Source of the DNA: Methylocaldum szegediense
Lineage (GTDB): Bacteria; Pseudomonadota; Gammaproteobacteria; Methylococcales; Methylococcaceae
DNA length: 64,000 nt
Assembly: GCF_949769195.1 (NCBI RefSeq)
Contig: NZ_OX458333.1
Coordinates: forward strand, 3,353,001 to 3,417,000
Direction of reading: 5' to 3'
This document shows, one piece after another, positions 28,226 to 37,621 of this stretch (the first letter of the stretch is position 1; each line of letters starts with the position of its first letter). Below the pieces are notes generated by a model that worked only from the letters and a program-made list of their open reading frames with translations, ran no database searches and was not told where the DNA came from. The position numbers and the translations under genes were made by a program.

Positions 28226-28430
28226 TCACTTTGAGCCAACGCATGAAGCGACAGCGATAGATACCGTCGTGGAAATCAAGACGCAAGCCGCGGGCCGAAC
28301 GGCGTAATATCGCGACGGGTTCGCGACCGACGGCGGTAGGTCGGCAATCCCTTGCCGACGCAGACACTCGACCAAGACGTGACGTCGAGAAAGGATTTCC
28401 GGCCGGCTCATACTGGCGTTGAACCAACGC

Positions 28431-31400
28431 ATGACGCAACAGTCTCCAAAAACTGTCTTCCGACCCAAAGCCCTTTGCCTCGACATCGAAACCACGGTCG
28501 GCGCCGAGGTCAAGCTGACCAAGATCGGCGCGTGGCGCGCGGATACCGGTCAGCATGTCCATTTTCAAGGCTCGTTTTCGACCGCCGAGCTGCGGGCGGA
28601 GTTGGCTCGGCTGAGCGCGGGCGCGGCGTTCCTGCTGGGCCACAACATCGCCGGGCACGATTTGCCGGTTCTGAAATCGCTCTTTGCCGATCTCGCGCTG
28701 TTGAGGCTTCCCGTCGTCGACACGCTCTGGCTTTCGCCGCTCGCTTTCCCGCAGAACCCGTATCACAGCCTGGTCAAGGACTACAAGCTCATCAAGGATT
28801 CCGGGAACGATCCGCTCAAGGACGCCCAGTTGAGTTTTCGGCTGTTCGAGGACGAAATGGAAGCGTTCGAGCAACTCCAAGTACAGAGCCCCGAGGAGCT
28901 CGCCTGTTACCATTATCTGCTGGCTGGGGTTACGGAATCCGATTACGACCGCCTGTTTTCCGTCGTGAGAGGAGCGCCGAAACCGCGGCTCGAAGAGGTA
29001 CGCCGCTTTCTTCTGAACCTCGCCGGCCCCAAAGTTTGTTCCACGCGCCTTCGGCAGCTGCTCACCGAAGATCTCGATCAGGCCGAGAGTCACCTGCCTT
29101 TGGCCTATGTTCTCGCCTGGTTGCGCGTATCGGGCGGCAATTCCGTTCTGCCGCCTTGGGTCTTGTATCAGATTCCCAGAACCCGTGAACTCATCCGGGA
29201 ACTTAGAGACACGGCTTGCGGCCGAAGCGACTGCGCGTATTGCAGCCGGTATCACGATGTGAGGGCCGAACTCGAACGCTTCTTCAACTTCCCGGCCTTC
29301 CGAGCCGAACCCCGAAGTGCCGCCGGTGGATCGCTGCAGGAAGACATCGTGAAGGCTGGCATGGCGCGGGAACACCTGCTCGCGATTCTGCCGACCGGCG
29401 GCGGCAAATCCCTCTGTTACCAGCTTCCCGCTCTGTCGAGGTACTGGCGCGACGGCAGCCTCACCGTCATCGTCTCGCCGCTCCAGTCCCTGATGAAGGA
29501 TCAGGTCGACAACCTGATCAGGCAGGGCATCTTTTGCGGCGCCGCCCTGAACGCCTTGCTGTCCATGCCCGAGCGCAAGGATGTCCTGGAAAAGATTCGG
29601 CTCGGGGACATCGGCATACTCCTGGTGTCGCCCGAACAGTTCCGAAACCGCGGTTTCACGGAGGCGATCAAGCACCGGCAGATCGGCGCCTGGGTGTTCG
29701 ACGAGGCCCACTGCCTCTCGAAATGGGGGCACGATTTCCGGACGGATTATCTCTACGTCTCCCGCTTCATCCGCGAGCATTACGGGGATCCGCTGGCGCC
29801 CATCAACTGCTTCACGGCCACCGCGAAATTGGACGTCATACACGATCTTGCATCGCATTTTCGCGAGGTCCTCGGCATTACGCTGCGGCACTTCGAAGGC
29901 GGGCACGAGCGCACGAACCTCCATTTCGAAGTCCTGCCGGTCAAGAAGGCCGAGAAATTTCCGTTGATCCACACCTTGCTCGAAAAAGAACTCAAAGACG
30001 CGCAGGGTGGGGCCGTGGTGTTCACCGCCAGGCGCGCCAGCGCGGAAGAAATCGCCGGCTTTCTGAAGGACATGGGCTGGGTGTGCTCCTATTTTCATGC
30101 GGGGCTTGATCCCGGTCTCAAGAAAGACGTCCAGAAAGCCTTCATCGACGGCGCGCTGCGCGTGATCGTCGCTACCAACGCCTTTGGCATGGGCGTCGAC
30201 AAGCCGGACGTCCGATTGGTGATCCATGCGGAAATACCGGGCTCCCTGGAAAACTACCTGCAGGAAGCGGGGCGCGCGGGACGGGACCGGGACGACGCCC
30301 GCTGTGTTCTTCTCTATGACGAAGAAGATGTCGAGACTCAGTTTTCCCTGGCCGCCCGCTCGCGCCTGAGCCGGCAGGACATCGCCGAAATCCTCAGGGT
30401 CTTGCGCCGGCGCTCGAAGCGGATCAAATCGGAACAGGTGGTGGTGACGGCGGGCGAGATCCTGACCGAGGATGCCGTAGAGACCGCGATCGAGGTGGAG
30501 AGCCCGGACGCCGACACCAAGGTGAAGACCGCCATCGCCTGGCTGGAGCGCCGCCGGTTTCTCGAGCGGAATGAAAACCATACGCGCGTCTTCCCGGCAA
30601 GTCTGAAAGTCGCCTCCCTCGACGAGGTCGAAAAACGGCTGCGTAAGGCCAATCTCTCAGAAGAGGTTCGGAAGAAATACCTGAATCTGGTTGCACTCAT
30701 CCTGAACGCCGACGCGGACGAAGGCATCAGCACCGATACGCTGATGGTCGAGAGCGGGCTTTCAAGCGACGAGTGCATACGGACCCTCCATCAATTGGAA
30801 GAATTGCAGGTCCTATCGAACGATATCGGCATGACGGTGCTGCTGCGGAAAGGCGTGAAGGATTCGTCCCAGGATCGATTGCAGCGTGTGACCCGACTGG
30901 AGGCCGGACTCCTGGAACTGCTGCCGGAGCTCGCGCCTGACGCGGATCAGGGCGACTGGCAGGACATGCACCTGCGCCAACTGTGCCAGGAATTGAGACG
31001 GCGCACGGAATGCGAGCTGCTGCCGGACGAGCTTCTGACCCTGCTGCGGACCATGAGCCGAGCTTTCGGCGAGTCGCAGGCGATGCGCGCCATGTTCGAG
31101 GTGCGCGTGGTGAAACGGGATTATCTCCGCGTCCGGCTCCGGCGGTCTTGGGCGCAGATTCGGGAGATCGCCGCGAAGCGCCGGGATATCGCCCAAAGCC
31201 TGCTGCTACATTTTCTCGGCCGCCTTCCGTCGGACATCAAGGGCGTCGATCTCCGGGTCGAATGCCGAATGGGCGAACTAACCCAGGTGCTCAAAGACGA
31301 CCGGGTTTTGGCCGGACGCCTCAGGAACGTCACCGCCGCGCTGGAGCAGGGGCTGCTCTATCTCCACGACAATCACGTGCTGATCCTCGATCGCGGCAGG

Positions 31401-33587
31401 ACGGTGTTCCGCTCCGCGATGACCCTACGCCTGCTTCCGGAAGAAGCGAAGCGCCGCTTCGTGCAAAGTGATTACGAGCCGCTTTGGGAGCATTACCGGG
31501 AAAAGAACTTCCAGGTTCACGTGATCCAGGAGTACGCCCGCAAGGGACTCTCAAAACTCGGCGATGCGCTCGCCTACGTGGCGGCCTATTTCAGCTGGCC
31601 CAAGACGCGCTTCATCCGGGAATATTTCGCGAACCGGCGGGAGATCCTGGACCTCGCGACCACGGAAGAGTCCTATCGCCGCATCGTCGCCGAACTTCGG
31701 CATCCCGTTCAGGAACGCCTGGTATCGGAAAAGACCGATGTCAACCGCCTGATCCTGGCCGGCCCCGGTTCCGGCAAGACCCGGGTGATCGTCCACCGGG
31801 TCGCCTATTTGCTGCGCGTGTCGAGAGTCCCGCCGGACAGCGTCATCGTCCTGACCTTCAACCGGGCCGCCGCCTACGAGGTCCGCCGCCGGCTTCACGC
31901 TCTGGTTGGCAATGATGCCTACGGCGTCACCGTGCTGACCTACCACGCGCTCGCGCTGCGGTTGACCGGCACCAGCCTGGCCGTCGCCGCCGAGGCGGGG
32001 CAGGAGATCGTGTTCGACGACATTTTGCAGAGGGCCATCGATCTCCTGGAAGGAAACGCGGAGATCGGCGACGACCCGGACGAATTGCGGGAGCGCCTGC
32101 TGCGCGGTTATCGGTTCGTCCTGGTCGACGAGTACCAGGACATCGACGCGCTCCAATACCGGCTGATCGGTGCCCTGACCGGCCGGACCCTCAAGGACCG
32201 GGACGCGAAGCTGACCATCATGGCGGTCGGTGACGACGATCAGAACATCTACGCCTTCCGCCAAACCAATGTCGAATTCATTCGCCGCTTCGCCGCCGAT
32301 TACGAGGCCGAGACCGAATATCTCATCGAAAACTACCGCTCGACCGCACACATCATCTCGGCCGCGAACGCCGTCATCGAGGGGAGTCCCGATCGGCTGA
32401 AAGCCGATTACCCCATCCGGATCGACCACGCGCGCCGCAACCAGCCGAGCGGCGGACGTTGGGAACGGTTAGATCCGGTGGCGAAAGGCAGGGTTCATAT
32501 ACTCGAAGTTCCGCCGGATCGAAATCGGGAAACCCAGGTGGCGATGCGCGAGCTAGAACGCTTGAAGGCGCTGGCTCCGAACGCCGATTGGTCCGATTTC
32601 GCGGTCCTCGGCCGCACCCATGCCTCCCTGGAACCGGTCCGGGCCTATTGCGAGTGGGCCGGGATTCCGTATCGGATCGCCGAAACGCACCGCTTCGGCC
32701 AGCCGGAACTGCATCAGACGCGCGAAGGTAGAACCCTCATTCAGCTTTTGCGCGCGCATAAACGCAAACTTGTGCGGAATGGGGCCTTACGCGAATGGCT
32801 CCGAAAACGCTTCGGTCGGTCGGCGGACAACCCTTGGCTGAAGCTGCTGGAACATTGCGTTCTGGAACTCGAAGATGCCTGGCGTGGGACGCCGATCCCG
32901 GTTGGCCAGGCTTTGGACTGGATCTACGAATACGGCAGCGAATCCCGCCACCAGGCGGCGGGGCGCATCACCCTGTCCACCGTCCATGCGGCAAAAGGGC
33001 GGGAGTTCAAGCATGTTCTCATCCTCGACGGAAGTGATTGGCGGAATGGTGAGCTGAGCGAAGAACGTCGTCTCTACTACGTCGCCATGACCCGCGCACG
33101 AGAAACCCTGACGCTGTGCGAAGCGAGCGCGAGGCCGAATCCCTTTTCCCGAGAATTGGCGAGTGACGAATTTCTCGTGAGAACGCTGCTAAAGCAGCTT
33201 CCCGCACATCGCGACGCTTTGGACAAACGTTATATTCAGCTGGGCTTGGCGGACGTGGACCTGGGTTTTGCCGGTCGCAAGCACGCTGTCGACCCGGTGC
33301 ACCGCGCCATAGCTATGCTCAACGTCGGGGATCCGCTCCAAACGGTTCAGCTGGACGGCCGCTGGGTCTTGAAGGATCGTCGGGGCCTGATTGTCGGACG
33401 CTTGGCACAAAAGTTCAAAATGCCCGCCGGCGAGATCGAAGAGGTACGCATCAGCGCCATCGTGCAACGGAGCAAACAGCAATGCCGGGGAACCGAATGG
33501 GAAAGCCGTTGTCAGGTCGATAACTGGGAAGTGGTCCTTTGCCAGATTTTAATCCGGCCCGAGTGCACGCAGAGACTCGCCGTGTGA
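28431..33587 (+). CDS. Giant exonuclease-RecQ-UvrD helicase fusion
   Basis: About 1718 residues. Residues 10-170 look like a DEDD 3'-5' exonuclease: CLDIET at 15-20, HNIAGHDLPVL, and a late D in DPLKDAQLSF. A RecQ helicase follows: PTGGGKSLCYQLP with Lys near 325, FDEAHCLSKWGHDFR near 424, FTATAK, and QEAGRAGRDRDDAR. The C-terminal 600 residues are a UvrD-like SF1 helicase: AGPGSGKT near 1112, DEYQDID near 1233, VGDDDQNIYAFR, STVHAAKGREF near 1520, and YVAMTRARE. One polypeptide thus holds two helicases of different superfamilies and a nuclease, suited to processing DNA ends or forks. A TTG at 28419 is an alternative start. A partial, decayed second copy lies at 37313-37490 and 38685-38706. 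Confidence 0.9.
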   Translation: MTQQSPKTVFRPKALCLDIETTVGAEVKLTKIGAWRADTGQHVHFQGSFSTAELRAELARLSAGAAFLLGHNIAGHDLPVLKSLFADLALLRLPVVDTLWLSPLAFPQNPYHSLVKDYKLIKDSGNDPLKDAQLSFRLFEDEMEAFEQLQVQSPEELACYHYLLAGVTESDYDRLFSVVRGAPKPRLEEVRRFLLNLAGPKVCSTRLRQLLTEDLDQAESHLPLAYVLAWLRVSGGNSVLPPWVLYQIPRTRELIRELRDTACGRSDCAYCSRYHDVRAELERFFNFPAFRAEPRSAAGGSLQEDIVKAGMAREHLLAILPTGGGKSLCYQLPALSRYWRDGSLTVIVSPLQSLMKDQVDNLIRQGIFCGAALNALLSMPERKDVLEKIRLGDIGILLVSPEQFRNRGFTEAIKHRQIGAWVFDEAHCLSKWGHDFRTDYLYVSRFIREHYGDPLAPINCFTATAKLDVIHDLASHFREVLGITLRHFEGGHERTNLHFEVLPVKKAEKFPLIHTLLEKELKDAQGGAVVFTARRASAEEIAGFLKDMGWVCSYFHAGLDPGLKKDVQKAFIDGALRVIVATNAFGMGVDKPDVRLVIHAEIPGSLENYLQEAGRAGRDRDDARCVLLYDEEDVETQFSLAARSRLSRQDIAEILRVLRRRSKRIKSEQVVVTAGEILTEDAVETAIEVESPDADTKVKTAIAWLERRRFLERNENHTRVFPASLKVASLDEVEKRLRKANLSEEVRKKYLNLVALILNADADEGISTDTLMVESGLSSDECIRTLHQLEELQVLSNDIGMTVLLRKGVKDSSQDRLQRVTRLEAGLLELLPELAPDADQGDWQDMHLRQLCQELRRRTECELLPDELLTLLRTMSRAFGESQAMRAMFEVRVVKRDYLRVRLRRSWAQIREIAAKRRDIAQSLLLHFLGRLPSDIKGVDLRVECRMGELTQVLKDDRVLAGRLRNVTAALEQGLLYLHDNHVLILDRGRTVFRSAMTLRLLPEEAKRRFVQSDYEPLWEHYREKNFQVHVIQEYARKGLSKLGDALAYVAAYFSWPKTRFIREYFANRREILDLATTEESYRRIVAELRHPVQERLVSEKTDVNRLILAGPGSGKTRVIVHRVAYLLRVSRVPPDSVIVLTFNRAAAYEVRRRLHALVGNDAYGVTVLTYHALALRLTGTSLAVAAEAGQEIVFDDILQRAIDLLEGNAEIGDDPDELRERLLRGYRFVLVDEYQDIDALQYRLIGALTGRTLKDRDAKLTIMAVGDDDQNIYAFRQTNVEFIRRFAADYEAETEYLIENYRSTAHIISAANAVIEGSPDRLKADYPIRIDHARRNQPSGGRWERLDPVAKGRVHILEVPPDRNRETQVAMRELERLKALAPNADWSDFAVLGRTHASLEPVRAYCEWAGIPYRIAETHRFGQPELHQTREGRTLIQLLRAHKRKLVRNGALREWLRKRFGRSADNPWLKLLEHCVLELEDAWRGTPIPVGQALDWIYEYGSESRHQAAGRITLSTVHAAKGREFKHVLILDGSDWRNGELSEERRLYYVAMTRARETLTLCEASARPNPFSRELASDEFLVRTLLKQLPAHRDALDKRYIQLGLADVDLGFAGRKHAVDPVHRAIAMLNVGDPLQTVQLDGRWVLKDRRGLIVGRLAQKFKMPAGEIEEVRISAIVQRSKQQCRGTEWESRCQVDNWEVVLCQILIRPECTQRLAV

Positions 33588-33714
33588 TCGAGCCTTTCGA
33601 AATGCGAGGCGGACCACGGTTGTTCTGATGATGGCACGGTATGGCAACATGACGCCTCCCATTTGCAGTGCAAACGGAAATCCGCAGTTTCGAGTTCCAT
33701 TAGAGTGAGCGATC

Positions 33715-34041
33715 TTGGACATTGTCATTCTCCTCGTCTTGGGAGCACTTGCCTTGCTCTGGTTCGACAGTTTCACCGCGCGCGAAGCCGGCATTGAGGC
33801 CGTGCGGCGAGCATGCGCAGCGGAAGGACTGCAACTGCTCGACGAAACGATAGCGCTACGTAGCCTCCGCCTCAAAAGGAACGAAGACGGGCAAATGACC
33901 TTGGCGCGGGTGTATTCCTTCGAGTACAGCGACACCGGCGATAACCGCCGCCGCGGGAGCGTTTATCTGCTCGGCCATAAGGTCGCGATGCTCAACCTGG
34001 GGCTGCGCCTGGTGGCGTCTAACGGTCAGTTGCGCAACTAG
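33715..34041 (+). CDS. DUF3301 small membrane-anchored protein, copy 1
   Basis: 108 residues, start TTG 33715. One N-terminal membrane helix (IVILLVLGALALLWFDSF) is followed by a soluble part with QLLDETIALRSLRLKRNEDG and YSFEYSDTGDNRRRGSVYLLG, matching DUF3301, a gammaproteobacterial family of unknown function. A copy with about six differing residues is at 38834-39160. The next 20 bases after the stop are also shared between the copies. Confidence 0.82.
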   Translation: MDIVILLVLGALALLWFDSFTAREAGIEAVRRACAAEGLQLLDETIALRSLRLKRNEDGQMTLARVYSFEYSDTGDNRRRGSVYLLGHKVAMLNLGLRLVASNGQLRN

Positions 34042-34236
34042 GGCGCTTTCGTCAAGTGGAAAGTGCATTTGGTTTATGTGTCGGATCTGTTGGCCAAGGA
34101 ACCTCTTGGCTTGAGTCCGATTGACGAGCACCTGTGGGAAGTGCGCTATAGCTTTCATCTTCGCGGGGTTCTCGATGAGCGAACCCTGAAAATCAACCCT
34201 CCCCGCCAGTGGTATGTCAAGGGAGAACAGGTGTAA
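34042..34236 (+). pseudogene. C-terminal tail of an IS481-like transposase (fragment)
   Basis: The frame directly after the DUF3301 stop reads VSDLLAKEPLGLSPIDEHLW then LRGVLDERTLKI and ends at TAA 34234-34236. This pattern (GL-x-x-I-D-x-x-L-W ... L-x-x-x-D-E-R) resembles the last part of many integrase-core transposases. Nothing upstream in frame belongs to it, so it is a 3' stub left by deletion or duplication. Confidence 0.5.
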
Positions 34237-34390
34237 ACCATCCGCCCGGTTCAATTTGTAAACCATGCGCGGCTTGCACATCTGCTCCCGCTTCGCAGCC
34301 CGGTCTCACCGGACGCCGTCGAAACAATCGCCCGGCGCCTTCCAATCCACGGTGTGCCGCTATGGATCGGGCCTCCGGGCGCTGGCGAAA

Positions 34391-36499
34391 TCAGAATGGC
34401 TTCGGTAACTTGGGATAAGGAGGCAGACCTGCGGCTGCCCGGTTCGGAAACCAGGTATTGCTCCCGCCGACCCGATCTCCCCCGATCACCTTGTTCCGCT
34501 CGATCTTCGGTGGCGGAACGTTGCGGTAATTTGCCAACACGTTACGGGAACGACGCTCCAGCAGGATGATGTTATCTTCGATCAGCGTGAAGTTCAGCGG
34601 GTGCAAGCTCTTGTGGCCCTCCAGCCCGATCCCGATCATGTCCTGGTTCGAGCTTGCCGGCCCTTTCTCCAATACGTTTCGTCGGATCACGTTCTCGCCA
34701 CCTTCCGGCAAGTCGATCAAACGGCTGTCAACCCCGTCGAGGGAAGCGATCACGTTGTGCTCGATAGTGTTCTTCGCGGCACGGCTCTTGATCTCGTGGC
34801 CTTGGTCGGTGCTGCTGAGAAACGCACTTCGCCGTACCACCAGGTGCGTGTTCCCGCGCCCGATGTAAATGCCGTGCGCGCTCCCCCCGCTGCCCAGCCG
34901 CTCGAAGCGGCTGTTCTCAACAACCACGGTGCCGCTATCGCGGTTCCACGACAGCAGACCGGACTGGCTGTCGTGGAAGTGCACCCGCCGCAACGTGAGG
35001 TTCCTGCCTTCGAGACGCACGCATGCGCCGTTTCCGTCGCCCACGCGTATGTTCGCGCACTCCAGCCCTTCGATCGTAACATCATCTCCCTTGACGACGA
35101 GGGCGGCCTTCCCATCTACGGCGACGCCCTCCAGTCGCACGCCGTCAGCCTTGATTCGTACGTTGCTCGCCCGTATCACGCCTGCTTCCTTGTACGTACC
35201 AGGGGGAATGACGAGCACTTCGCCAGGCTTTAGCTTATCGAGCAGCGGTTTCACGACCGGCTTCGGTGGCGGAGGAGGCGGCGTCGTGTCCCCGTCCTTG
35301 ACCGCCGCGGGTTTCCAGACCCAGACGTTGCGCCGCGGCGCGTTGTAGCCGATGAACACGTCGTAGTCGGGCACGTAACGCCACCGTCCGAAGATGGCGC
35401 CCGACGCTGAGTAATCCGCGTCGCGCTTGCGCACGGGAGCTGCTTTGCTCGACTTGTTCTCGAAGCGCCGCCATGTCCAGGAGGCGACATCGAGGTAGGC
35501 CGTTTCTCTTCCTCCATCCCAGGCGACCATTACCTTGCGCACGGGATCGTACTCGAGTGCCGCCATCCGTTTGTCCCATTCCGTCGCCCCCTTCGTGACG
35601 ACGAGGGAACGGTTGGTCAGCGAGCCGTCGGGATTGATCTGATAGGAGATCACGCCGGGCCGGAAAGAGTTGGTCACGAGCTGTCTGTTTATCGGATCGA
35701 TGGCTGCAACGTCGACGCGAAAAGATGCCAGCCGAGAGAGCCGCCGCTGCCACTTGTCGCGCACCGGATCGTATTCGTCCACGAACTTGCTGCCGACCAC
35801 GTATATGGTGCCCCTGACCGGGTCGTACGCGCTCGCCAGATATCCTCCGCCGCCCTCCGACTTCCGTTCCCAGATGTGCCTGTCCATATCAAAAAGCCAG
35901 GCGGACCGGTCGAAGTTCGAACCGTTGTACCACTCCGAGCCCCCGTTCCGGAATATCCGATCGACGTTCGGCAAGTACTCCAGTCCGTCGTATGTATGGG
36001 CAGACACCGGGGTACCGTCCGTTGTGACGTATTGACCCGATTCGAGCTTTTTCATCGGGCTCGGGTCTGTCAATCTTCGCCAGGCGAGCTCCTTGAGAAA
36101 GAAAGCGTAGACCTCGTTTCCTCCGTAGTCTGTGTGCCCTCCTCCGTGGAACACGAACGCATTGCGCTTGGTATCGTATGCCGCTCCACCCCAGGCCCTG
36201 ACCACCGCTTCGGGCCCTATGGCACCCCACGTCGTTTCGCTATTCTTGGGAAAGACGCTCGTCATAGACGTGTTGGGCAATTCGAGCCAGTCTCCGGGGG
36301 ATATTGCGCGCAGCATCTGATCGATCCTGCTGGCCGGCTTTTTTTCCGCCGCGACCGAAGGCAGCGAAGCACCCAACAGGACAAAGGCGCTTGTAAGCAG
36401 CCAATAGAGGAGGAGCGAGCGCGCGTGCGGCCGGGTATCGGCACACCGTCGCGCGGTAGTGGGTCGGGTCTTACATCCGAAGGTAACGATCGAGCTCAT
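34391..36499 (-). CDS. Secreted Kelch-propeller / parallel beta-helix protein
   Basis: 702 residues. A signal peptide spans about residues 25-52 (a run of L/V ending SVAAEKK). Residues about 60-400 carry galactose-oxidase-like Kelch repeats, with FHGGGHTDYGGNEVYAFF as the clearest one. A proline linker (PPPPPPKPVVKP) joins a C-terminal right-handed beta-helix of the pectate-lyase/NosD type, with repeating short strands and asparagine ladders (HGIYIGRGNTHLVVRRSAF). The pair of folds suggests a carbohydrate-binding or modifying protein outside the cell; no catalytic set can be named. It stands alone between rearranged segments. Confidence 0.8.
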   Translation of the reverse strand: MSSIVTFGCKTRPTTARRCADTRPHARSLLLYWLLTSAFVLLGASLPSVAAEKKPASRIDQMLRAISPGDWLELPNTSMTSVFPKNSETTWGAIGPEAVVRAWGGAAYDTKRNAFVFHGGGHTDYGGNEVYAFFLKELAWRRLTDPSPMKKLESGQYVTTDGTPVSAHTYDGLEYLPNVDRIFRNGGSEWYNGSNFDRSAWLFDMDRHIWERKSEGGGGYLASAYDPVRGTIYVVGSKFVDEYDPVRDKWQRRLSRLASFRVDVAAIDPINRQLVTNSFRPGVISYQINPDGSLTNRSLVVTKGATEWDKRMAALEYDPVRKVMVAWDGGRETAYLDVASWTWRRFENKSSKAAPVRKRDADYSASGAIFGRWRYVPDYDVFIGYNAPRRNVWVWKPAAVKDGDTTPPPPPPKPVVKPLLDKLKPGEVLVIPPGTYKEAGVIRASNVRIKADGVRLEGVAVDGKAALVVKGDDVTIEGLECANIRVGDGNGACVRLEGRNLTLRRVHFHDSQSGLLSWNRDSGTVVVENSRFERLGSGGSAHGIYIGRGNTHLVVRRSAFLSSTDQGHEIKSRAAKNTIEHNVIASLDGVDSRLIDLPEGGENVIRRNVLEKGPASSNQDMIGIGLEGHKSLHPLNFTLIEDNIILLERRSRNVLANYRNVPPPKIERNKVIGGDRVGGSNTWFPNRAAAGLPPYPKLPKPF

Positions 36500-36751
36500 C
36501 GCTTTATTCTGATATCCGCGAAACAGAGTGGTCGTGCCTCAAGCCTAGCTCAGTGCGCTGAGCTCTCGGGAGGGCAACCCGCACGGTCGCGTCGCCGGCC
36601 GCCGGTCCCATGAGCCAGACCGATCTTCCGGAACGTCGCACCCGTAGCCTTCCACTGGGATGCGAGCGTTACTTCTCCCGAAAGCTGCGTTCGAACGAAC
36701 CGATCAGCGGCCGTAACAGGTAGTCGAGCACGGTACGCTTACCCGTAGGGA
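36500..36751. other. Intergenic region, no feature seen
   Basis: About 250 bases between the secreted Kelch protein and the HlyD-type fragment. It should hold the promoter of the former. Confidence 0.4.
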
Positions 36752-37318
36752 TTATAACCAACGCAAGACACCCGCGGTGAAGTGGTCGGGCGAGAATTGA
36801 GTCACGACGCCCTTGGCGACCGGTGCACTACGCTGCTTGTAAGCGATCAGATGCACCTCTGCCGCCACCCTAGGATACACGTCCTTTTGATCGCCGACGC
36901 CGATAGTAGCCTCGATGTTCCCTTCGCCATGGTCCGGCACGATGTCCATCACGCGCGGACCTGCTACATTCACGACACCCTCCGTCAAAGCGGTGAGCCT
37001 CGCCACGATGCCAGTTGCCGGTGATCGGCGCGCCGTACATTCGAGCGTCTCTCGGGCGAGGTGAAGCTGCGGCCCGATGTCCCGAAGCCTCACCTGCCCG
37101 TCGCGCAGTTCCCTCGCAACTTCTGCAATCCGATCTTTGCTCAACTGCCCGATCTGAAACTCCAGCTGTTGAATCGATTGGCGCAACGGCACGATGTGGC
37201 GTGCGATTTCCGCCGCTTGGCCTTCGAAGGCTGCGGCGATGCGCTCCAGTTCTCGGATACGCAGTTTGGGAACGTATCCTCGCGAATAGAGGTCACGTAG
37301 ACGCTGGAGCTCTGTGCG
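36752..37318 (-). pseudogene. HlyD-family adaptor protein, internal fragment
   Basis: An open frame of about 185 residues reads LQRLRDLYSRGYVPKLRIRE, a coiled-coil segment, LRDIGPQLHLARETLECTA, then SPATGIVARL and MDIVPDHGE. This is the alpha-hairpin, lipoyl and beta-barrel order of PrtE/HlyD type I secretion adaptors. It has no N-terminal membrane anchor and no proper start: at 37313-37318 it runs straight into the reversed helicase fragment. The C-terminus also diverges. It is a fragment without its ABC transporter partner. Confidence 0.75.
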
Positions 37319-37490
37319 AGTTGCTGCCAGATGAGCTTCTGACCGTACGCCTGCTTCCGGAGGGAGCGAAGGGCGGTTTCGTGCAAAGCGATTACCAGCC
37401 GCTTTGGGAGCATTACCGGGAGAAGAACTTCCGGGTTCACGTGATCCAAGAATACGTCCGCAAGGGACTGGTTAACTCGGCCACGGGCGA
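37313..37490 (+). pseudogene. Internal fragment of a second giant-helicase copy
   Basis: Bases from 37315 match the intact helicase gene from 31011 (TGCGAG-TGCTGCC), then jump at CTGACC to the part from about 31424 (ACGCCTGCTTCCGGA) and continue to about 31565. About 380 bases are missing inside, and the junction lies where both sides carry TGACCCT-like bases. The translation still shows QSDYQPLWEHYREKNF. The frame is not maintained at the ends. Confidence 0.85.
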
Positions 37491-37621
37491 GATTTGCCCA
37501 CGATCACGGTGCGATAATGATCAACATTCGACGCTGCAGGCAATGCCCCTGCTTGCAGCATCGTTATCCTCGTTGCAACTTCGCTGGAACTCTTCAATCG
37601 CCCACCCTGTTAGCGCATAAC

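Noticed and set aside
28230-28444. Short similar stretches TTGAGCCAACGCATGA and TTGAACCAACGCATGA just before the giant helicase
   Set aside because: Only about 16-20 bases match; possibly a small duplication at the start, but no function can be argued.
28182-30581. A 799-codon open frame on the minus strand across recD2's end and the giant helicase
   Set aside because: It lies opposite a well-supported helicase with all motifs; long antisense frames are common in GC-rich genes, and the translation has no family likeness.
37015-37620. A 201-codon plus-strand frame that contains helicase-like residues
   Set aside because: It is a chimera of antisense HlyD-type DNA, a helicase fragment and filler, without a start in a sensible context.
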